DNA of 64,000 nucleotides from Halorubrum ruber (GCF_018228765.1 NZ_CP073695.1:2108001-2172000); one strand, 5' to 3'; positions 35,090-44,622 are shown, counted from the stretch's first letter. Notes: generated by a model from the letters alone, not told the origin. Numbers and translations are program-made.

Positions 35090-36546
35090 GCGAGGGGACG
35101 CTGTACGACAAGGTGTGGGACCGCCACAAGGTCACCGAGCTCCCGAACGGACAGGACCAGCTGTTCATCGGGCTCCACCTCGTCCACGAGGTCACCAGTC
35201 CGCAGGCCTTCGGCATGCTGCGCGAGCGGGAACTCGACGTGGCGTACCCCAACCGGACGTTCGCGACGACGGACCACATCGCGCCCACCGAGGCCGACAA
35301 GCGCGAGCGCCCCCTTGCCGACGACCAGGCCGAAGAGATGCTTTCCGCGCTCGAACGCAACGTGAGCGACAGCGGGATCACGTTCTTCGGCTTCGAGTCC
35401 GGCAAGCAGGGGATCACCCACGTCGTCGCCCCGGAACTGGGGCTCTCCCAGCCCGGGATGACGGTCGCCTGCGGCGACAGCCACACCGCGACCCACGGCG
35501 CGTTCGGTTCCATCGGCGTCGGTATCGGCACGAGCCAGATCCGCGACGTGCTCGCGACCGGCTGTATCGCGGCGGACAAACAGAAGGTCCGCCGAGTCAA
35601 CGTCGAGGGCGAACTCGGCGAGGGCGTTTACGCGAAGGACGTGATCCTGAAAGTGATCCAGGACCTCGGCGTCGACGGCGGCGTCGGGCACGTGTACGAG
35701 TACGGCGGCCCCGCCATCGAGGCGCTCGACATGGAGGGCCGGCTCGCGGTGTGTAACATGTCCATCGAGGGCGGCGCCCGCGCCGGGTACATCAACCCCG
35801 ACGAGACCACCTACGAGTACCTGAAGGGCCGCGAGTACGTCCCCGAGGGCGAGGCGTTCGAGGAGCGGAAGGCGTACTGGGAGTCGATCGCCTCCGACGA
35901 CGACGCCGAGTACGACGACGTGGTCACCGTCGACGCCGACGGGCTCGACCCGCTCGTCACCTGGGGGATCAACCCCGGACAGGTGATCGAGATATCGGAG
36001 CCGGTCCCGCACCCGGACGACTTCGAGGCCCGGACCGACCGCGAGGCCGCGGAGCAGGCGCTCGATCACATGGAGATCGAGGCCGACCAGTCGATGCTCG
36101 GCTACGACGTCGACGTGGCCTTCCTCGGCACCTGTACCAACGGTCGCCTCTCCGACTTCGAGGAGGCCGCGAAGATCCTGGAGGGCAACACGGTCGACGA
36201 GGGCGTCCGCGCGCTGGCCGTCCCCGGCTCCGAGACCGTCCGCCAGCAGTGCGAGGAGCGCGGCATCGACCAGACGTTCATCGAGGCCGGCTTCCAGTGG
36301 CGCCGCGCCGGCTGCTCGATGTGCCTCGCGATGAACGACGACGCCCTGGAGGGCGACGAGGTGTGCGCCTCCTCGTCGAACCGGAACTTCATCGGGCGAC
36401 AGGGGTCGAAGGACGGCCGCACCGTCCTGATGAGCCCCGCGATGGTCGCGGCCGCGGCCGTCGAGGGCGAGGTCGCCGACGCGCGGGCGTACTTGGACGA
36501 CGGGCCGACCGGCGGCGCCGGCGGCGTCGAGGAGGTGGCCGACTGA
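35086..36546 (+). CDS. leuC: 3-Isopropylmalate dehydratase large subunit LeuC
   Basis: A 486-residue aconitase-family [4Fe-4S] protein that isomerises 2- to 3-isopropylmalate with LeuD. Cluster-binding cysteines are in FLGTCTNGRLSDF and in AGCSMCLAMN near residue 410. Other family segments are TVACGDSHTATHGAFGS, ITHVVAPELGL and SSNRNFIGRQG. It overlaps leuD by one base. The start MSEGTLYDKVWDRHKV is standard for LeuC. Confidence 0.96.
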   Translation: MSEGTLYDKVWDRHKVTELPNGQDQLFIGLHLVHEVTSPQAFGMLRERELDVAYPNRTFATTDHIAPTEADKRERPLADDQAEEMLSALERNVSDSGITFFGFESGKQGITHVVAPELGLSQPGMTVACGDSHTATHGAFGSIGVGIGTSQIRDVLATGCIAADKQKVRRVNVEGELGEGVYAKDVILKVIQDLGVDGGVGHVYEYGGPAIEALDMEGRLAVCNMSIEGGARAGYINPDETTYEYLKGREYVPEGEAFEERKAYWESIASDDDAEYDDVVTVDADGLDPLVTWGINPGQVIEISEPVPHPDDFEARTDREAAEQALDHMEIEADQSMLGYDVDVAFLGTCTNGRLSDFEEAAKILEGNTVDEGVRALAVPGSETVRQQCEERGIDQTFIEAGFQWRRAGCSMCLAMNDDALEGDEVCASSSNRNFIGRQGSKDGRTVLMSPAMVAAAAVEGEVADARAYLDDGPTGGAGGVEEVAD

Positions 36547-37169
36547 TGGCCCCCGACGCCGACCCGGGCGCGGACCAGCACATCACCGACGTCTCGGGCA
36601 CGGGGGTTCCGATCCCCGGCGACGACGTCGACACCGACCAGATCCTGCCGGCGAAGTTCATGAAGGAGGTCACGTTCGACAACATGGCGGACTACCTCTT
36701 CTACGACGCCCGGCGGGACGACGACGGCGAGTTCAACGACCACCCCCTCAACCGCTTCGAGGGCGCGTCGATCGCGGTCGTCAACTCCAACTTCGGCTGC
36801 GGTTCCTCCCGGGAGCACGCGCCGCAGGCGATGATGCGCTGGGGTATCGACGGCGTCGTCGGCGAGTCGTACGCCGAGATTTTCCGCGACAACTGCAAGT
36901 CGCTCGGCATTCCGGCGGTCACGACTGACCACGAGACGGCCGTCGAACTCCAGGAGTGGATCGAGGCCAACCCGGACGGCGACATCGAGGTCGACGTCGA
37001 AGGCGAGACCGTCACCTACGGCGACACAACCATCGACGTCGACGTCGACGACGCGATGCGGGAAGCCCTGGTCGAGGGGATCTGGGACACTACCGCCCTG
37101 ATGTACTCGAACCGGAGCAAGGTCGACGAGACGGTCGACGGACTCCCCTACGTCGAGGGGGACGACTGA
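36546..37169 (+). CDS. leuD: 3-Isopropylmalate dehydratase small subunit LeuD
   Basis: A 207-residue aconitase swivel-domain protein that completes the LeuCD heterodimer. The diagnostic segments are [16 protein letters not shown] near the N-terminus, [17 protein letters not shown] near residue 80 and [13 protein letters not shown]. Length matches archaeal LeuD. The ATG overlaps the leuC stop (TGATG), so the two subunits are translationally coupled. Confidence 0.96.
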   Translation: MAPDADPGADQHITDVSGTGVPIPGDDVDTDQILPAKFMKEVTFDNMADYLFYDARRDDDGEFNDHPLNRFEGASIAVVNSNFGCGSSREHAPQAMMRWGIDGVVGESYAEIFRDNCKSLGIPAVTTDHETAVELQEWIEANPDGDIEVDVEGETVTYGDTTIDVDVDDAMREALVEGIWDTTALMYSNRSKVDETVDGLPYVEGDD

Positions 37170-37173
37170 CCGG

Positions 37174-38172
37174 ATGACCGACGAGATCGTCGTCATCGAG
37201 GGCGACGGCATCGGCCGCGAGGTCGTGCCCGCCGCCGTCGAGGTGTTGGAGTCGTTCGACCTCGACTTCGAGTTCGTCGAGGCGGAGGCCGGCGACGCGA
37301 CGAAGGAGGCGACCGGCGAGGCGCTCCCCGACGAGACGTACGACCTGGTCGCCGACGCGGACGCGACCCTGTTCGGCGCGGCCGGCGAGACGGCCGCCGA
37401 CGTCATCCTCCCGCTGCGCGAGGCGGTCGACTCGTTCGTCAACGTCCGGCCCGCGAAGGCGTACCCCGGCGTCGACGCGCTCCGCCCGGAGACGGACGTG
37501 GTGTTCCTCCGCGAGAACACCGAGGGCGTCTACGCCGGCCACGAGGACCGCCTCTCGGAGGACCTCTCGACGCTGACGCGCGTCGTCACCTCGTCGGCCT
37601 CCCGCGAGCTGGCCGAGTACGCCTGCGAGTTCGTCGAGGACGGCCGCGGCCCCGCGGGCGACCCCGACGAGGGGTTCACCGTCGCGCACAAGGCGAACGT
37701 GATGCGCGAGACCGACGGCCGGTTCCGCGAGGAGGTCATGGCGGTCGCCGCGGAGCGCGGCGTCGACGCCGACGAGGAGCTGATGGACGCGTTCGCGACG
37801 AAGCTCCCGCTCGACCCGGCGGAGTACGGCGTGGTCGTCTGTCCGAACCTCGCCGGCGACGTGCTCTCCGATCTGGCCGCCGGACTCGTCGGTGGGCTCG
37901 GCCTGCTCCCGTCGGCGAACGTCGGCCACGACAACGCGCTGTTCGAGCCGGTCCACGGCACGGCGCCCGACATCGCCGGCGAGGGGATCGCCAACCCGAC
38001 GGCCGCGATCCTCTCGGCGGCCATGCTGCTGGAGTACCTCGGCCACATCGAGGAGGGCCAGCGGGTGCGCGACGCGGTCGAGGGCGTCCTCTCCGATGGA
38101 CCTCGAACCGGCGACCTCGGCGGGTCGGCGACGACCGACGAGGTCACCGCGGCGATCGTCGACCGGCTGTAA
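37174..38172 (+). CDS. leuB: 3-Isopropylmalate dehydrogenase LeuB
   Basis: A 332-residue NAD-dependent decarboxylating dehydrogenase, the third step of leucine synthesis. Motifs include [20 protein letters not shown], substrate-binding [22 protein letters not shown], metal-binding [20 protein letters not shown] and NAD-binding [17 protein letters not shown]. It starts 4 bp after leuD and is the last gene of the cluster. Homoisocitrate or isocitrate dehydrogenase are related, but the operon makes LeuB secure. Confidence 0.95.
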   Translation: MTDEIVVIEGDGIGREVVPAAVEVLESFDLDFEFVEAEAGDATKEATGEALPDETYDLVADADATLFGAAGETAADVILPLREAVDSFVNVRPAKAYPGVDALRPETDVVFLRENTEGVYAGHEDRLSEDLSTLTRVVTSSASRELAEYACEFVEDGRGPAGDPDEGFTVAHKANVMRETDGRFREEVMAVAAERGVDADEELMDAFATKLPLDPAEYGVVVCPNLAGDVLSDLAAGLVGGLGLLPSANVGHDNALFEPVHGTAPDIAGEGIANPTAAILSAAMLLEYLGHIEEGQRVRDAVEGVLSDGPRTGDLGGSATTDEVTAAIVDRL

Positions 38173-38266
38173 GGCGCGTCTCACCGCCGGTCGGCCAGCC
38201 GGAAGCGGCTCCACCGACCGCGGGCGAACCACAAGACAAGAAACCCTGCGGCCCCTCCGCTCGGAT

Positions 38267-38644
38267 ATGAGCAACTACGAAGTCGCGATGGAAGCAGCCT
38301 GGTTGGTCCGTGACGTCGAGGAGACCGACGACGCCATCGGCGTCGCGGTCAGCGAAGCCGGCAAGCGACTCAACGAGACGGACAAGCAGTACGTCGAGGT
38401 CGAGCCCGGCGTCACCGGCTGTCCGGCCTGCGGCGAGCCGTTCGACGCCGCGTTCCTCGCGGCGAACACGGCGCTGGTCGGACTCCTCCTCGAAATCGAC
38501 GTCTTCAACGCCGACAGCGAGGAGCACGCAGAGCGGATCGCGAAAAGCGAGGTCGGGGGCGCCCTCCGCGACGTCCCCCTCGAAGTCATCGACGTTTTCG
38601 AGACCGAGGCCGACGAGGACGAGGAGGACGCGGCGGACCGATAG
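38267..38644 (+). CDS. UPF0212/DUF555 family archaeal protein
   Basis: A 125-residue protein (MSNYEVAMEAAWLVRDVEET) with a single CPACG zinc-knuckle half (TGCPACGEPF) and ALVGLLLEIDVFNADSEEHA. This pattern is that of the archaeal UPF0212 (DUF555) family, of unknown function. The C-terminus is a short acidic tail. It follows leuB by about 95 bp in the same direction, possibly with its own promoter. A role linked to amino-acid synthesis is not supported beyond proximity. Confidence 0.88.
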   Translation: MSNYEVAMEAAWLVRDVEETDDAIGVAVSEAGKRLNETDKQYVEVEPGVTGCPACGEPFDAAFLAANTALVGLLLEIDVFNADSEEHAERIAKSEVGGALRDVPLEVIDVFETEADEDEEDAADR

Positions 38645-38692
38645 GCGCGACGCCGCCCTCCGGGGCGAGTTCGGTCGGTGCCGAAAGCTTTT

Positions 38693-38713
38693 CTAATAAC
38701 CTTAAGTAATTAG
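38693..38713. promoter_or_regulatory. Inverted repeat in the promoter of the XRE-CBS regulator gene
   Basis: CTAAT and ATTAG arms enclose 11 bp that centre on TTAA, ending 5 bp before the ATG. The AT-rich left part is at the expected TATA position for a leaderless transcript. A dimeric HTH protein binding here would block its own transcription, so autoregulation by the gene just downstream is a reasonable guess. Confidence 0.4.
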
Positions 38714-38718
38714 TCGGC

Positions 38719-39258
38719 ATGGAACTGCCGACGCCACAGGACCTCCGCGAGCGCCGGACCGGACTGGAGCTGACCCAGAGCGAGCTCGCCGACGCCGCGG
38801 ACGTTTCCCAGCCCCTCATCGCGCGGATCGAAGGCGGCGACGTCGACCCGCGGCTCTCGACGCTCCGCCGCATCGTCAACGCCCTCCAAGAGGCCGAAGG
38901 CGAGGTCGTGCGCGCGACCGACCTGATGAACGAGACCGTGATCAGCGTCGCGCCGGACGACGCCGTGAGCGCGGCCGTCGAGCTGATGGAGGCGGAGGCG
39001 TACTCGCAGCTCCCGGTCCTCCAGAACGGCGTGCCGGTCGGCTCGATCAGCCAGGGCGACGTCGTCCACGCCGGCGAGAACGTCGGCGACCACCCGGTCA
39101 GCGAGGTGATGAGTGAGTCGTTCCCGACGGTCGCGCCGTCGGCGACCGTCGACGAGGTCCGGAACCTCCTCGATCACTACAAGGCCGTGATGGTCACTGA
39201 CGGCGGCGAGACGGTCGGGATCATCACGGAGGCAGACATCGCGGCGCAGCTGTCGTAG
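38719..39258 (+). CDS. XRE-family HTH regulator with two CBS domains
   Basis: A 179-residue protein. Residues 7-60 form an XRE/Cro-type HTH (LRERRTGLELTQSELADAAD VSQPLIARIEGG), and residues 70-175 hold two CBS repeats (LMNETVISVAPDDAVSAAVE and VSEVMSESFPTVAPSATVDE, each followed by a V-x-D/E-G loop). CBS pairs bind adenine nucleotides or SAM, so this is probably a metabolite-sensing DNA-binding protein. This fusion is widespread in archaea. The promoter carries an inverted repeat directly before the ATG. Confidence 0.93.
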   Translation: MELPTPQDLRERRTGLELTQSELADAADVSQPLIARIEGGDVDPRLSTLRRIVNALQEAEGEVVRATDLMNETVISVAPDDAVSAAVELMEAEAYSQLPVLQNGVPVGSISQGDVVHAGENVGDHPVSEVMSESFPTVAPSATVDEVRNLLDHYKAVMVTDGGETVGIITEADIAAQLS

Positions 39259-39301
39259 CGCTCAGCGGGGGCGACCGCGCCGGACCGCGCGGGACCGCGC
39301 C

Positions 39302-39475
39302 CTACTCCTCCCGTCGCTCGGAGAGCCGCTCCCAGATCTCCGTACAGCCCGCGCCGTCCGCCACGTCGTCGAGGTGGTCCGCGTTGCCGTTGGCTTCGTC
39401 GTCCCGTCCGGAGCCGTCGCTGTCCTCTTCCGTCTCGTCGTTCCCCGCGGCCCCGTCGGTCATCTGCCAAGACAT
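39302..39475 (-). CDS. Small acidic protein with conserved C-terminal motif
   Basis: A 57-residue acidic protein (MSWQMTDGAAGNDETEEDSD). The first 35 residues look disordered, while the end, HLDDVADGAGCTEIWERLSE RREE, looks like a conserved short helix with one Cys. Haloarchaeal genomes carry many such small proteins, some of which are zinc-finger or adaptor peptides. An internal ATG (MTDGAAGN) is an alternative start. Function is unknown. Confidence 0.65.
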   Translation of the reverse strand: MSWQMTDGAAGNDETEEDSDGSGRDDEANGNADHLDDVADGAGCTEIWERLSERREE

Positions 39476-39569
39476 AGGCCGACGCCGCTGATAAGCGGCC
39501 ATTCGGCGGCACGACGCGCCGCGTCTCCCCGCCGGACGCAACGCTCTCCGTTACCTCGGACGCGATCGC

Positions 39570-40643
39570 CTACAGTTCCAGTCCGCGGATCTCGACCGTC
39601 GCTTCTTCCTCGTCGCCGTCGCTGCCGTCTCCTCCCTCAGCAGCCTCGACCCGTCCGATCACGCGCCCGTCGGTCGCGTCGGCCAGGGCCTCGGCGTCGT
39701 CGGGGTCGAGGGAGGCCACGAAGCCGGTCCCCATGTTGAACGTGCGGTGCATCTCCTCGTCGGAGACGTTCCCCGCCGACCGGACGAACTCGAAGACCGG
39801 CTGCGGCTCGAACGCGTCGTCGATGGCGTAGCGGTGGCCGCCGAGGCGTTCCAGATTCGTCCAGCCGCCGCCCGTCACGTGGGCCGCGCCGCGGACGCCG
39901 TGGGCGCGCATCGGATCGAGGAGGTCGGTGTAGATCGCGGTCGGTTCGAGCAGCGCGTTGCCGAGCGTCTCGTAGTCGCCGAACGGGCACGGATCCGTGT
40001 ACTCGTGGTCGCGCGTGACGGCTTCCCGCGCCAGCGTGAGCCCGTTCGAATGGATCCCCGACGAGCGCCAGCCGACCAGCGCATCGCCCGGCTCCGCGCG
40101 GCCGTCAAACACCCCGTCCTTCGCGGCGAGGCCGGCGCAGGTGCCGGCCAGGTCGAGCCCGCGTACAACCTCCGGCATCACCGCCGTCTCGCCGCCGACG
40201 AGCTCCATGTCGGCGAGCTCGGCGCCGCGGGCGAGCCCTTCGCCGACCTGCTCGGCGAACCGCTCGTCCGGCTCGTCGACCGCGAGGTAGTCGACGAACG
40301 CGACGGGGCGGACGCCGGCCGCGACGAGGTCGTTGACGTTCATCGCGATGCAGTCGATGCCGACCGTCGAGTAGTCGCCGAGCGCCTCCGCGACGAGCAG
40401 CTTCGTCCCAACGCCGTCGGTCGCGAGCGCGAGGTAGCGGTCGCCGATGTCGAGCAGGCCGGCGTACTCGCTCCCCGAGCCCTCCGCCTCGGTATCCGCC
40501 CCGACCGCGCCGATAAGCGCCGCGGTCGCGGCCTCGCTCGCGTCGATGTCGACGCCCGCGTCCGCGTAAGTGAGCTCGTCGCCGTCGCTCGGTCCCCCGT
40601 CGTCGCCCGCCGATCCGCCGTCGCCGCCGTTGCCCTCGGTCAT
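39570..40643 (-). CDS. purM: Phosphoribosylformylglycinamidine cyclo-ligase PurM
   Basis: A 357-residue ATP-dependent enzyme that closes the imidazole ring in purine synthesis (FGAM to AIR). The signature YADAGVDIDASEAA is near the N-terminus, with the nucleotide/substrate segments LALATDGVGTKLLVAE, GIDCIAMNVNDLVAAG, ELVGGETAVMPEVV, GIHSNGLTLAR, HVTGGGWTNLERL and MHRTFNMGTGF. A Gly/Asp-rich N-terminal tail and acidic insertions near the C-terminus (EGGDGSDGDEEEAT) are haloarchaeal decorations. It is transcribed alone. Confidence 0.95.
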   Translation of the reverse strand: MTEGNGGDGGSAGDDGGPSDGDELTYADAGVDIDASEAATAALIGAVGADTEAEGSGSEYAGLLDIGDRYLALATDGVGTKLLVAEALGDYSTVGIDCIAMNVNDLVAAGVRPVAFVDYLAVDEPDERFAEQVGEGLARGAELADMELVGGETAVMPEVVRGLDLAGTCAGLAAKDGVFDGRAEPGDALVGWRSSGIHSNGLTLAREAVTRDHEYTDPCPFGDYETLGNALLEPTAIYTDLLDPMRAHGVRGAAHVTGGGWTNLERLGGHRYAIDDAFEPQPVFEFVRSAGNVSDEEMHRTFNMGTGFVASLDPDDAEALADATDGRVIGRVEAAEGGDGSDGDEEEATVEIRGLEL

Positions 40644-40718
40644 GTGTGAGGGGGCACGCCCGCGGAGCAAAAGCGCACCGTTCCGGCGGGGAGCGGTCGC
40701 GGGAGGGACGGCGGGCGA

Positions 40719-41393
40719 TCAGAACGGCCCGCCGAACCCGAGCCCGACGACGAAGACGAGCCCGAAGGCGAGCAGCACGGACGGGACGAAGACGGCCGCC
40801 CAGACCGGCTTGCTCCACCCCATCACCGTCTTCCCGTCGAGCGGGCCGTACGGGACGAGGTTGAACGCGGCGAGGAACGCGTTGATCGCGATGCCGCGCG
40901 CGCCGAGGATGACGACTATCTCGCTGCCGACGATTCCGCCGAGCGCGTACAGCGGGAAGAAGACGATCATCAGCCCGAGGTTCACGGCGGGGCCGGCGAG
41001 CGCGATGTGACCGTGTTCGCGGGGAGTCAACCGCCCGCGATGGTGGACGGCGCCGGGCGCCGCGAAGATGAACCCGAGGAGGGAGCTCATCACGGCCAGA
41101 AACAGCATGCTGTTGTCCGCGCGGAACTCCGCGACCTGGTCGTAGTGGACCGCGACGACCTTGTGTGCGACCTCGTGGAGGAGGAAGGCGACCCCGGCGG
41201 TCGCAAGCGCGACGAACAGCGGCGGGACCACGCCCGCCGCGAGTATCCGGCTGATCCCGCCCGAGCCGCCGACGAAGAACAGCATGAACGCCACGCCGAG
41301 CGCGAGCCACGCGACGAGGAGGTCGCGGATCTCGGTCCCGCTGAAGTAGAGGCCCGCGATCCGCCGCCCGGAGACCGCGCTGTCGCCGCTCAT
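40719..41393 (-). CDS. Site-2 protease-like M50 membrane metalloprotease
   Basis: A 224-residue membrane protein with about five to six helices. The zinc site HExxH is in FLLHEVAHKVVAV and the third-ligand motif is NLVPYGPLDGK, as in the M50 family of intramembrane proteases. It lacks PDZ or CBS domains, so it is a minimal form. Its ATG overlaps the stop of the TraB-family gene (ATGA), so both are made from one mRNA. Substrates of S2P enzymes are often membrane-anchored regulators, and one candidate is encoded divergently just beyond the TraB gene. Confidence 0.9.
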   Translation of the reverse strand: MSGDSAVSGRRIAGLYFSGTEIRDLLVAWLALGVAFMLFFVGGSGGISRILAAGVVPPLFVALATAGVAFLLHEVAHKVVAVHYDQVAEFRADNSMLFLAVMSSLLGFIFAAPGAVHHRGRLTPREHGHIALAGPAVNLGLMIVFFPLYALGGIVGSEIVVILGARGIAINAFLAAFNLVPYGPLDGKTVMGWSKPVWAAVFVPSVLLAFGLVFVVGLGFGGPF

Positions 41394-43165
41394 GCGATCC
41401 CCCCCACGGCGCCGCGCACGAGGTCGGCGCCGTTGAGCGCGCCCTCGACGAGCAGCCGCCCGACGTCCTCGACGCCGCCGACCTCGGCGCCGAACATCGC
41501 CGGGATGACGTACGCCGCGAAGAGGAAGCTCGCGACGATGCTCCCGACGTTCGTCATCGCGACGACGACGATGAGCCGGAACAGCGGCACGTCGAGCATC
41601 GCGGAGACCAGCTCCGCCGCGGAGCGCGTCTCGTCGGCGAGCAGGTCGTTGAGCGCGCCGATGTCGGCGACGTTCACCGTCAGGCTGCGGAGCTCCACGT
41701 AGCCGGTGAACCAGCCGGGCGCGAGCAGCGGGTTGATCGAAGTCAGCCACGCGACGGCGCCGCCGACGGCGGCCGAGAGCCAGCGCGCGCCGGCGACCTT
41801 CGCGAACGCGAACGCGAAGGCGCCGTTGATCAGGAACCACGCGCCGAAGAGGCGGAGCAGGAACGCGTTCCCCGCGCCGCCCAGCGCCAACAGGAGGAAG
41901 AAGCCGACGAACCCGACCGTGATCGCGTAGCCGACCGCCTTCTTCCACGGGAGCCCGCGCCCGGACTCCTGCCCGACCAGGTCCTCCATCGGCGGGAGCG
42001 TCGCGGGGTCGGCGAGGTACCGCTCGATCCCCGCCCGGTGGCCGGCGCCGACGACGGCGACCACGTCGTGGCCGGCCTCGCGGAGCGCGACGAGCCGGTG
42101 GGCGATGAACGCGTCGCGCTCGTCGATGAGCGCCTCCGCGCCGCCCGGGGAGAACTGCCGGAACTCCTCCATCATCATCGTCACCACGTCCGTGTCGGTG
42201 AGGTCCGCCTCGTCGAGTTCTTCGATCCCGCCCGCCTCGGCGTCGACCTCACCGCCGGCGAACGCGCCGACCGCGACCGCGAGGACGGCGCCGACGACGA
42301 GTCCGAGGCCGATCCCGATCCCGAAGCCGCCGATCGCCGTCACGGGGAAGCCGCCGAGGTACGTCGAGACGATTCCGTTCGCGACGCCCGTGACCCCGGC
42401 GGCGACACCGGCGGCGAGCCCGGTGCCGACCGCAGCGTAGAGGCGTTGGTCCGGCGAGAGCGCGAGCGTGCCGACCTGATCGACGGCGATACCGACGACG
42501 AGCGCGACGAGGACGCCCGCGGCGACGCTCGTCAGGATCGCCGTGGTGATCCCCACCGCGCCGCCGAAGAGGCCGATCGCCGGGCCGGCGAGGATCCCGA
42601 CGAAGAGCCCGCCGATCACGCCGGCGACGCGCGGATCGCTGACGCCGAACGCCAGCCCGCCGACGAGCCTGAGCTTCTCCGTGACCGTCATGCGAGCCCA
42701 GAAGCGCTGGATCGTTGTCTGGATGTCGCGGTCGACGAGGGCGACGTCGATGCCGAGCGACTCGGCGAGGTCGACGGCGGCCTTCATATCCGCCCCCGGC
42801 TCGATGTCGAACCGCTCGCCCAGCTGGGTCTGGACGTACGAGAGCATCCAGTACGCGAGGAACTGGAACACGGTGTTCCCCTTGAGCAGGTCGCCGGCGT
42901 CGAGGTCGTCGGGGGTCTCGCCGTTGAGCTGCCGGTAGCGCCCCTCGTCGAGCTCGACGGCGACGACGTCGGGGCGCTCCCGCTCGATCGTCTCCTCGAC
43001 CTCGTCGACGGAGCGCTCCGACACGTGCGCGGTCCCGACGACCGTGACCTCTCCCTCGCCGGCCGCGTCGCCGCGCGGCGCGCCGTCGAGGTCGCCGCCG
43101 TCGGCCCGCGGGGATCGGTCGGTCGACGGGGGCGGCTCCTCGCTCCCCCGTGACGGCTCTGTCAT
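41390..43165 (-). CDS. TraB/PrgY-family membrane protein
   Basis: A 591-residue protein. After an acidic N-terminal tail the TraB domain shows its conserved pieces: VVGTAHVSERSVDEVEETIE, DVVAVELDEGRYRQLNGE, MMMEEFRQFSPGG and VVAVVGAGHRAGIERYL. Several blocks of membrane helices lie in the middle and C-terminal parts. TraB/PrgY proteins are proposed membrane peptidases or peptide-pheromone modulators related to the EreA/ChaN-like fold; the archaeal role is unknown. GTG one codon upstream is an alternative start. It is coupled to the M50 protease gene. Confidence 0.9.
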   Translation of the reverse strand: MTEPSRGSEEPPPSTDRSPRADGGDLDGAPRGDAAGEGEVTVVGTAHVSERSVDEVEETIERERPDVVAVELDEGRYRQLNGETPDDLDAGDLLKGNTVFQFLAYWMLSYVQTQLGERFDIEPGADMKAAVDLAESLGIDVALVDRDIQTTIQRFWARMTVTEKLRLVGGLAFGVSDPRVAGVIGGLFVGILAGPAIGLFGGAVGITTAILTSVAAGVLVALVVGIAVDQVGTLALSPDQRLYAAVGTGLAAGVAAGVTGVANGIVSTYLGGFPVTAIGGFGIGIGLGLVVGAVLAVAVGAFAGGEVDAEAGGIEELDEADLTDTDVVTMMMEEFRQFSPGGAEALIDERDAFIAHRLVALREAGHDVVAVVGAGHRAGIERYLADPATLPPMEDLVGQESGRGLPWKKAVGYAITVGFVGFFLLLALGGAGNAFLLRLFGAWFLINGAFAFAFAKVAGARWLSAAVGGAVAWLTSINPLLAPGWFTGYVELRSLTVNVADIGALNDLLADETRSAAELVSAMLDVPLFRLIVVVAMTNVGSIVASFLFAAYVIPAMFGAEVGGVEDVGRLLVEGALNGADLVRGAVGGIA

Positions 43166-43291
43166 CACCCGTCGTACTCGGTCACCGCGTTTAGGGTTTG
43201 TGAGTCGGTCGCTGGCTCCGGGGCGCGCCGACCCTCCGCGCGTTCCCGACGATCCAACAAATTTGTATTCTCACGCGTCTCACGTGTTCGT

Positions 43292-44014
43292 ATGTCCCGG
43301 CTGTTGCCCTCCCTGCCGGACGCGACCCCCGAGGAGCGCGAGCCGCGGGTCGTCGGCGTCGACGACGACGAGGCCGACGACCTCATCGCCGCCCTCGGCT
43401 CCGAGACGGCGCGGGCCATCCTCTCGACGCTCCACGACCGCCCGGCGACGAAGTCCGAGCTCGCCGACGAGGTCGACACCTCGCTCCAGAACGTCCAGTA
43501 CCACCTCTCGCGGCTCGACGAGGCCGACCTCGTCGACGTCGTCGACACCGCCTACTCCGAGAAGGGCCGCGAGATGGACGTGTACGCCGCCGCGGACGAG
43601 CCGCTCGTGCTGTTCTCGGGCGGCTCCGAGGAGTCGAGCGGGATCAAGACCGCGCTGATGCGCCTGCTCGGCGGCTACGGGATCATCGGACTCGCCGCGC
43701 TCGCGGCCCAGCGCCTCCTCGCGGTCGGATCGCCCGGCGGCTCGGAGTTCACCGCCAGCTCCGGCGGCGACGCGGGGACGGCCACCACCGACGGCGGCGA
43801 CGGGAGCACGGCGGACGGCGCCGACGGTCCCACGGTAGAGAGCGTTCAGGACGGGGACACCGCAGCCGAGAGCGCGGACGGTGCGATCGAACTCGTCGGC
43901 GACCCGCTCGCCGAGTACGCCGTCTCGCTCGTCGAGCCCGGGATCGTCTTCTTCGTCGGCGCCGCGCTCGTGTTCACGCTCGCGTGGGCGTACTGGTACC
44001 GGGCGTCGAACTGA
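43292..44014 (+). CDS. Winged-helix transcriptional regulator with two C-terminal membrane helices
   Basis: A 240-residue protein. Residues 28-95 form an ArsR-like winged helix (LGSETARAILSTLHDRPATK, TSLQNVQYHLSRLDEADLVD). A hydrophobic segment at about 128-146 (GIIGLAALAAQRLLAV) is followed by an acidic Gly/Thr-rich extracytoplasmic-type loop and a second membrane helix near the C-terminus (PGIVFFVGAALVFTLAWAYWY). The DNA-binding domain would be held at the inner membrane face. It is divergent from the TraB-M50 pair, a plausible regulated-proteolysis setting. Confidence 0.88.
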   Translation: MSRLLPSLPDATPEEREPRVVGVDDDEADDLIAALGSETARAILSTLHDRPATKSELADEVDTSLQNVQYHLSRLDEADLVDVVDTAYSEKGREMDVYAAADEPLVLFSGGSEESSGIKTALMRLLGGYGIIGLAALAAQRLLAVGSPGGSEFTASSGGDAGTATTDGGDGSTADGADGPTVESVQDGDTAAESADGAIELVGDPLAEYAVSLVEPGIVFFVGAALVFTLAWAYWYRASN

Positions 44015-44081
44015 CGAGGTCGGGGTCGCCCGGAGGCCGCGCGTGGGACAGCTATTCAAGCCGCCGCCACCACGTTCCCGT

Positions 44082-44540
44082 ATGGAACACGAAGCCGAGG
44101 TCGTCGGGGTCGGCGCGGGCTCGGCGCCGAGCGGCGACGTCCCGGCGGTTATCCTCTCCGCGCGCGGCGAGTACGTCCCGATATTCGTCAGCGGCGATCA
44201 GGCCCGCTCGATCGGGATGGCCTTAGAGGGCGAACCGTTCGACCGACCGCTCACGCACGACCTGCTCGTCGACATCCTCACGGAGTTCGGCGGCGCCATC
44301 GACCGCGTCCGCGTCGACGACCTCCGCGACGGCACCTTCTACGCGAAGGTCGACGCCGAGCGCTACGACGACGGCGAGCCGGAGCGGTTCGTCTTCGACG
44401 CCCGCCCCTCGGACGCGCTCGCGCTCGCCGTGCGGGTCGACTGTCCGATCATCGTGACCGACGAGGTGATAGACGAGGCGGGCCGCTCGCAGGACTCGAT
44501 CCGGTTCGGCGGCGACGGCGACCCCCCCGAGGAGCGCTGA
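44082..44540 (+). CDS. Bifunctional nuclease (BFN/DUF151) domain protein
   Basis: A 152-residue single-domain protein (MEHEAEVVGVG ...). The DUF151 core is clear: VPAVILSARGEYVPIFVSGD, QARSIGMALEGEPFDRPLTHD and RPSDALALAVRVDCPIIV. Plant and bacterial members degrade RNA and DNA or act as minor stress nucleases; the archaeal role is untested. The ATG lies about 27 nt after a TATTCAAG element. It follows the winged-helix gene by 67 bp on the same strand. Confidence 0.9.
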   Translation: MEHEAEVVGVGAGSAPSGDVPAVILSARGEYVPIFVSGDQARSIGMALEGEPFDRPLTHDLLVDILTEFGGAIDRVRVDDLRDGTFYAKVDAERYDDGEPERFVFDARPSDALALAVRVDCPIIVTDEVIDEAGRSQDSIRFGGDGDPPEER

Positions 44541-44622
44541 AGGGGCTTCGGGATCGGCTTCGCTTCCCGGCGCGCCGCCGACGAAGCCCGCCGTTCAAGT
44601 CGCCCGCCCTCCCACGGCGGGT

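Noticed and set aside
33753..35600. 615-codon minus-strand frame opposite ilvC and leuC
   Set aside because: It spans two well-supported genes and their junction antisense and has no protein-like conservation.
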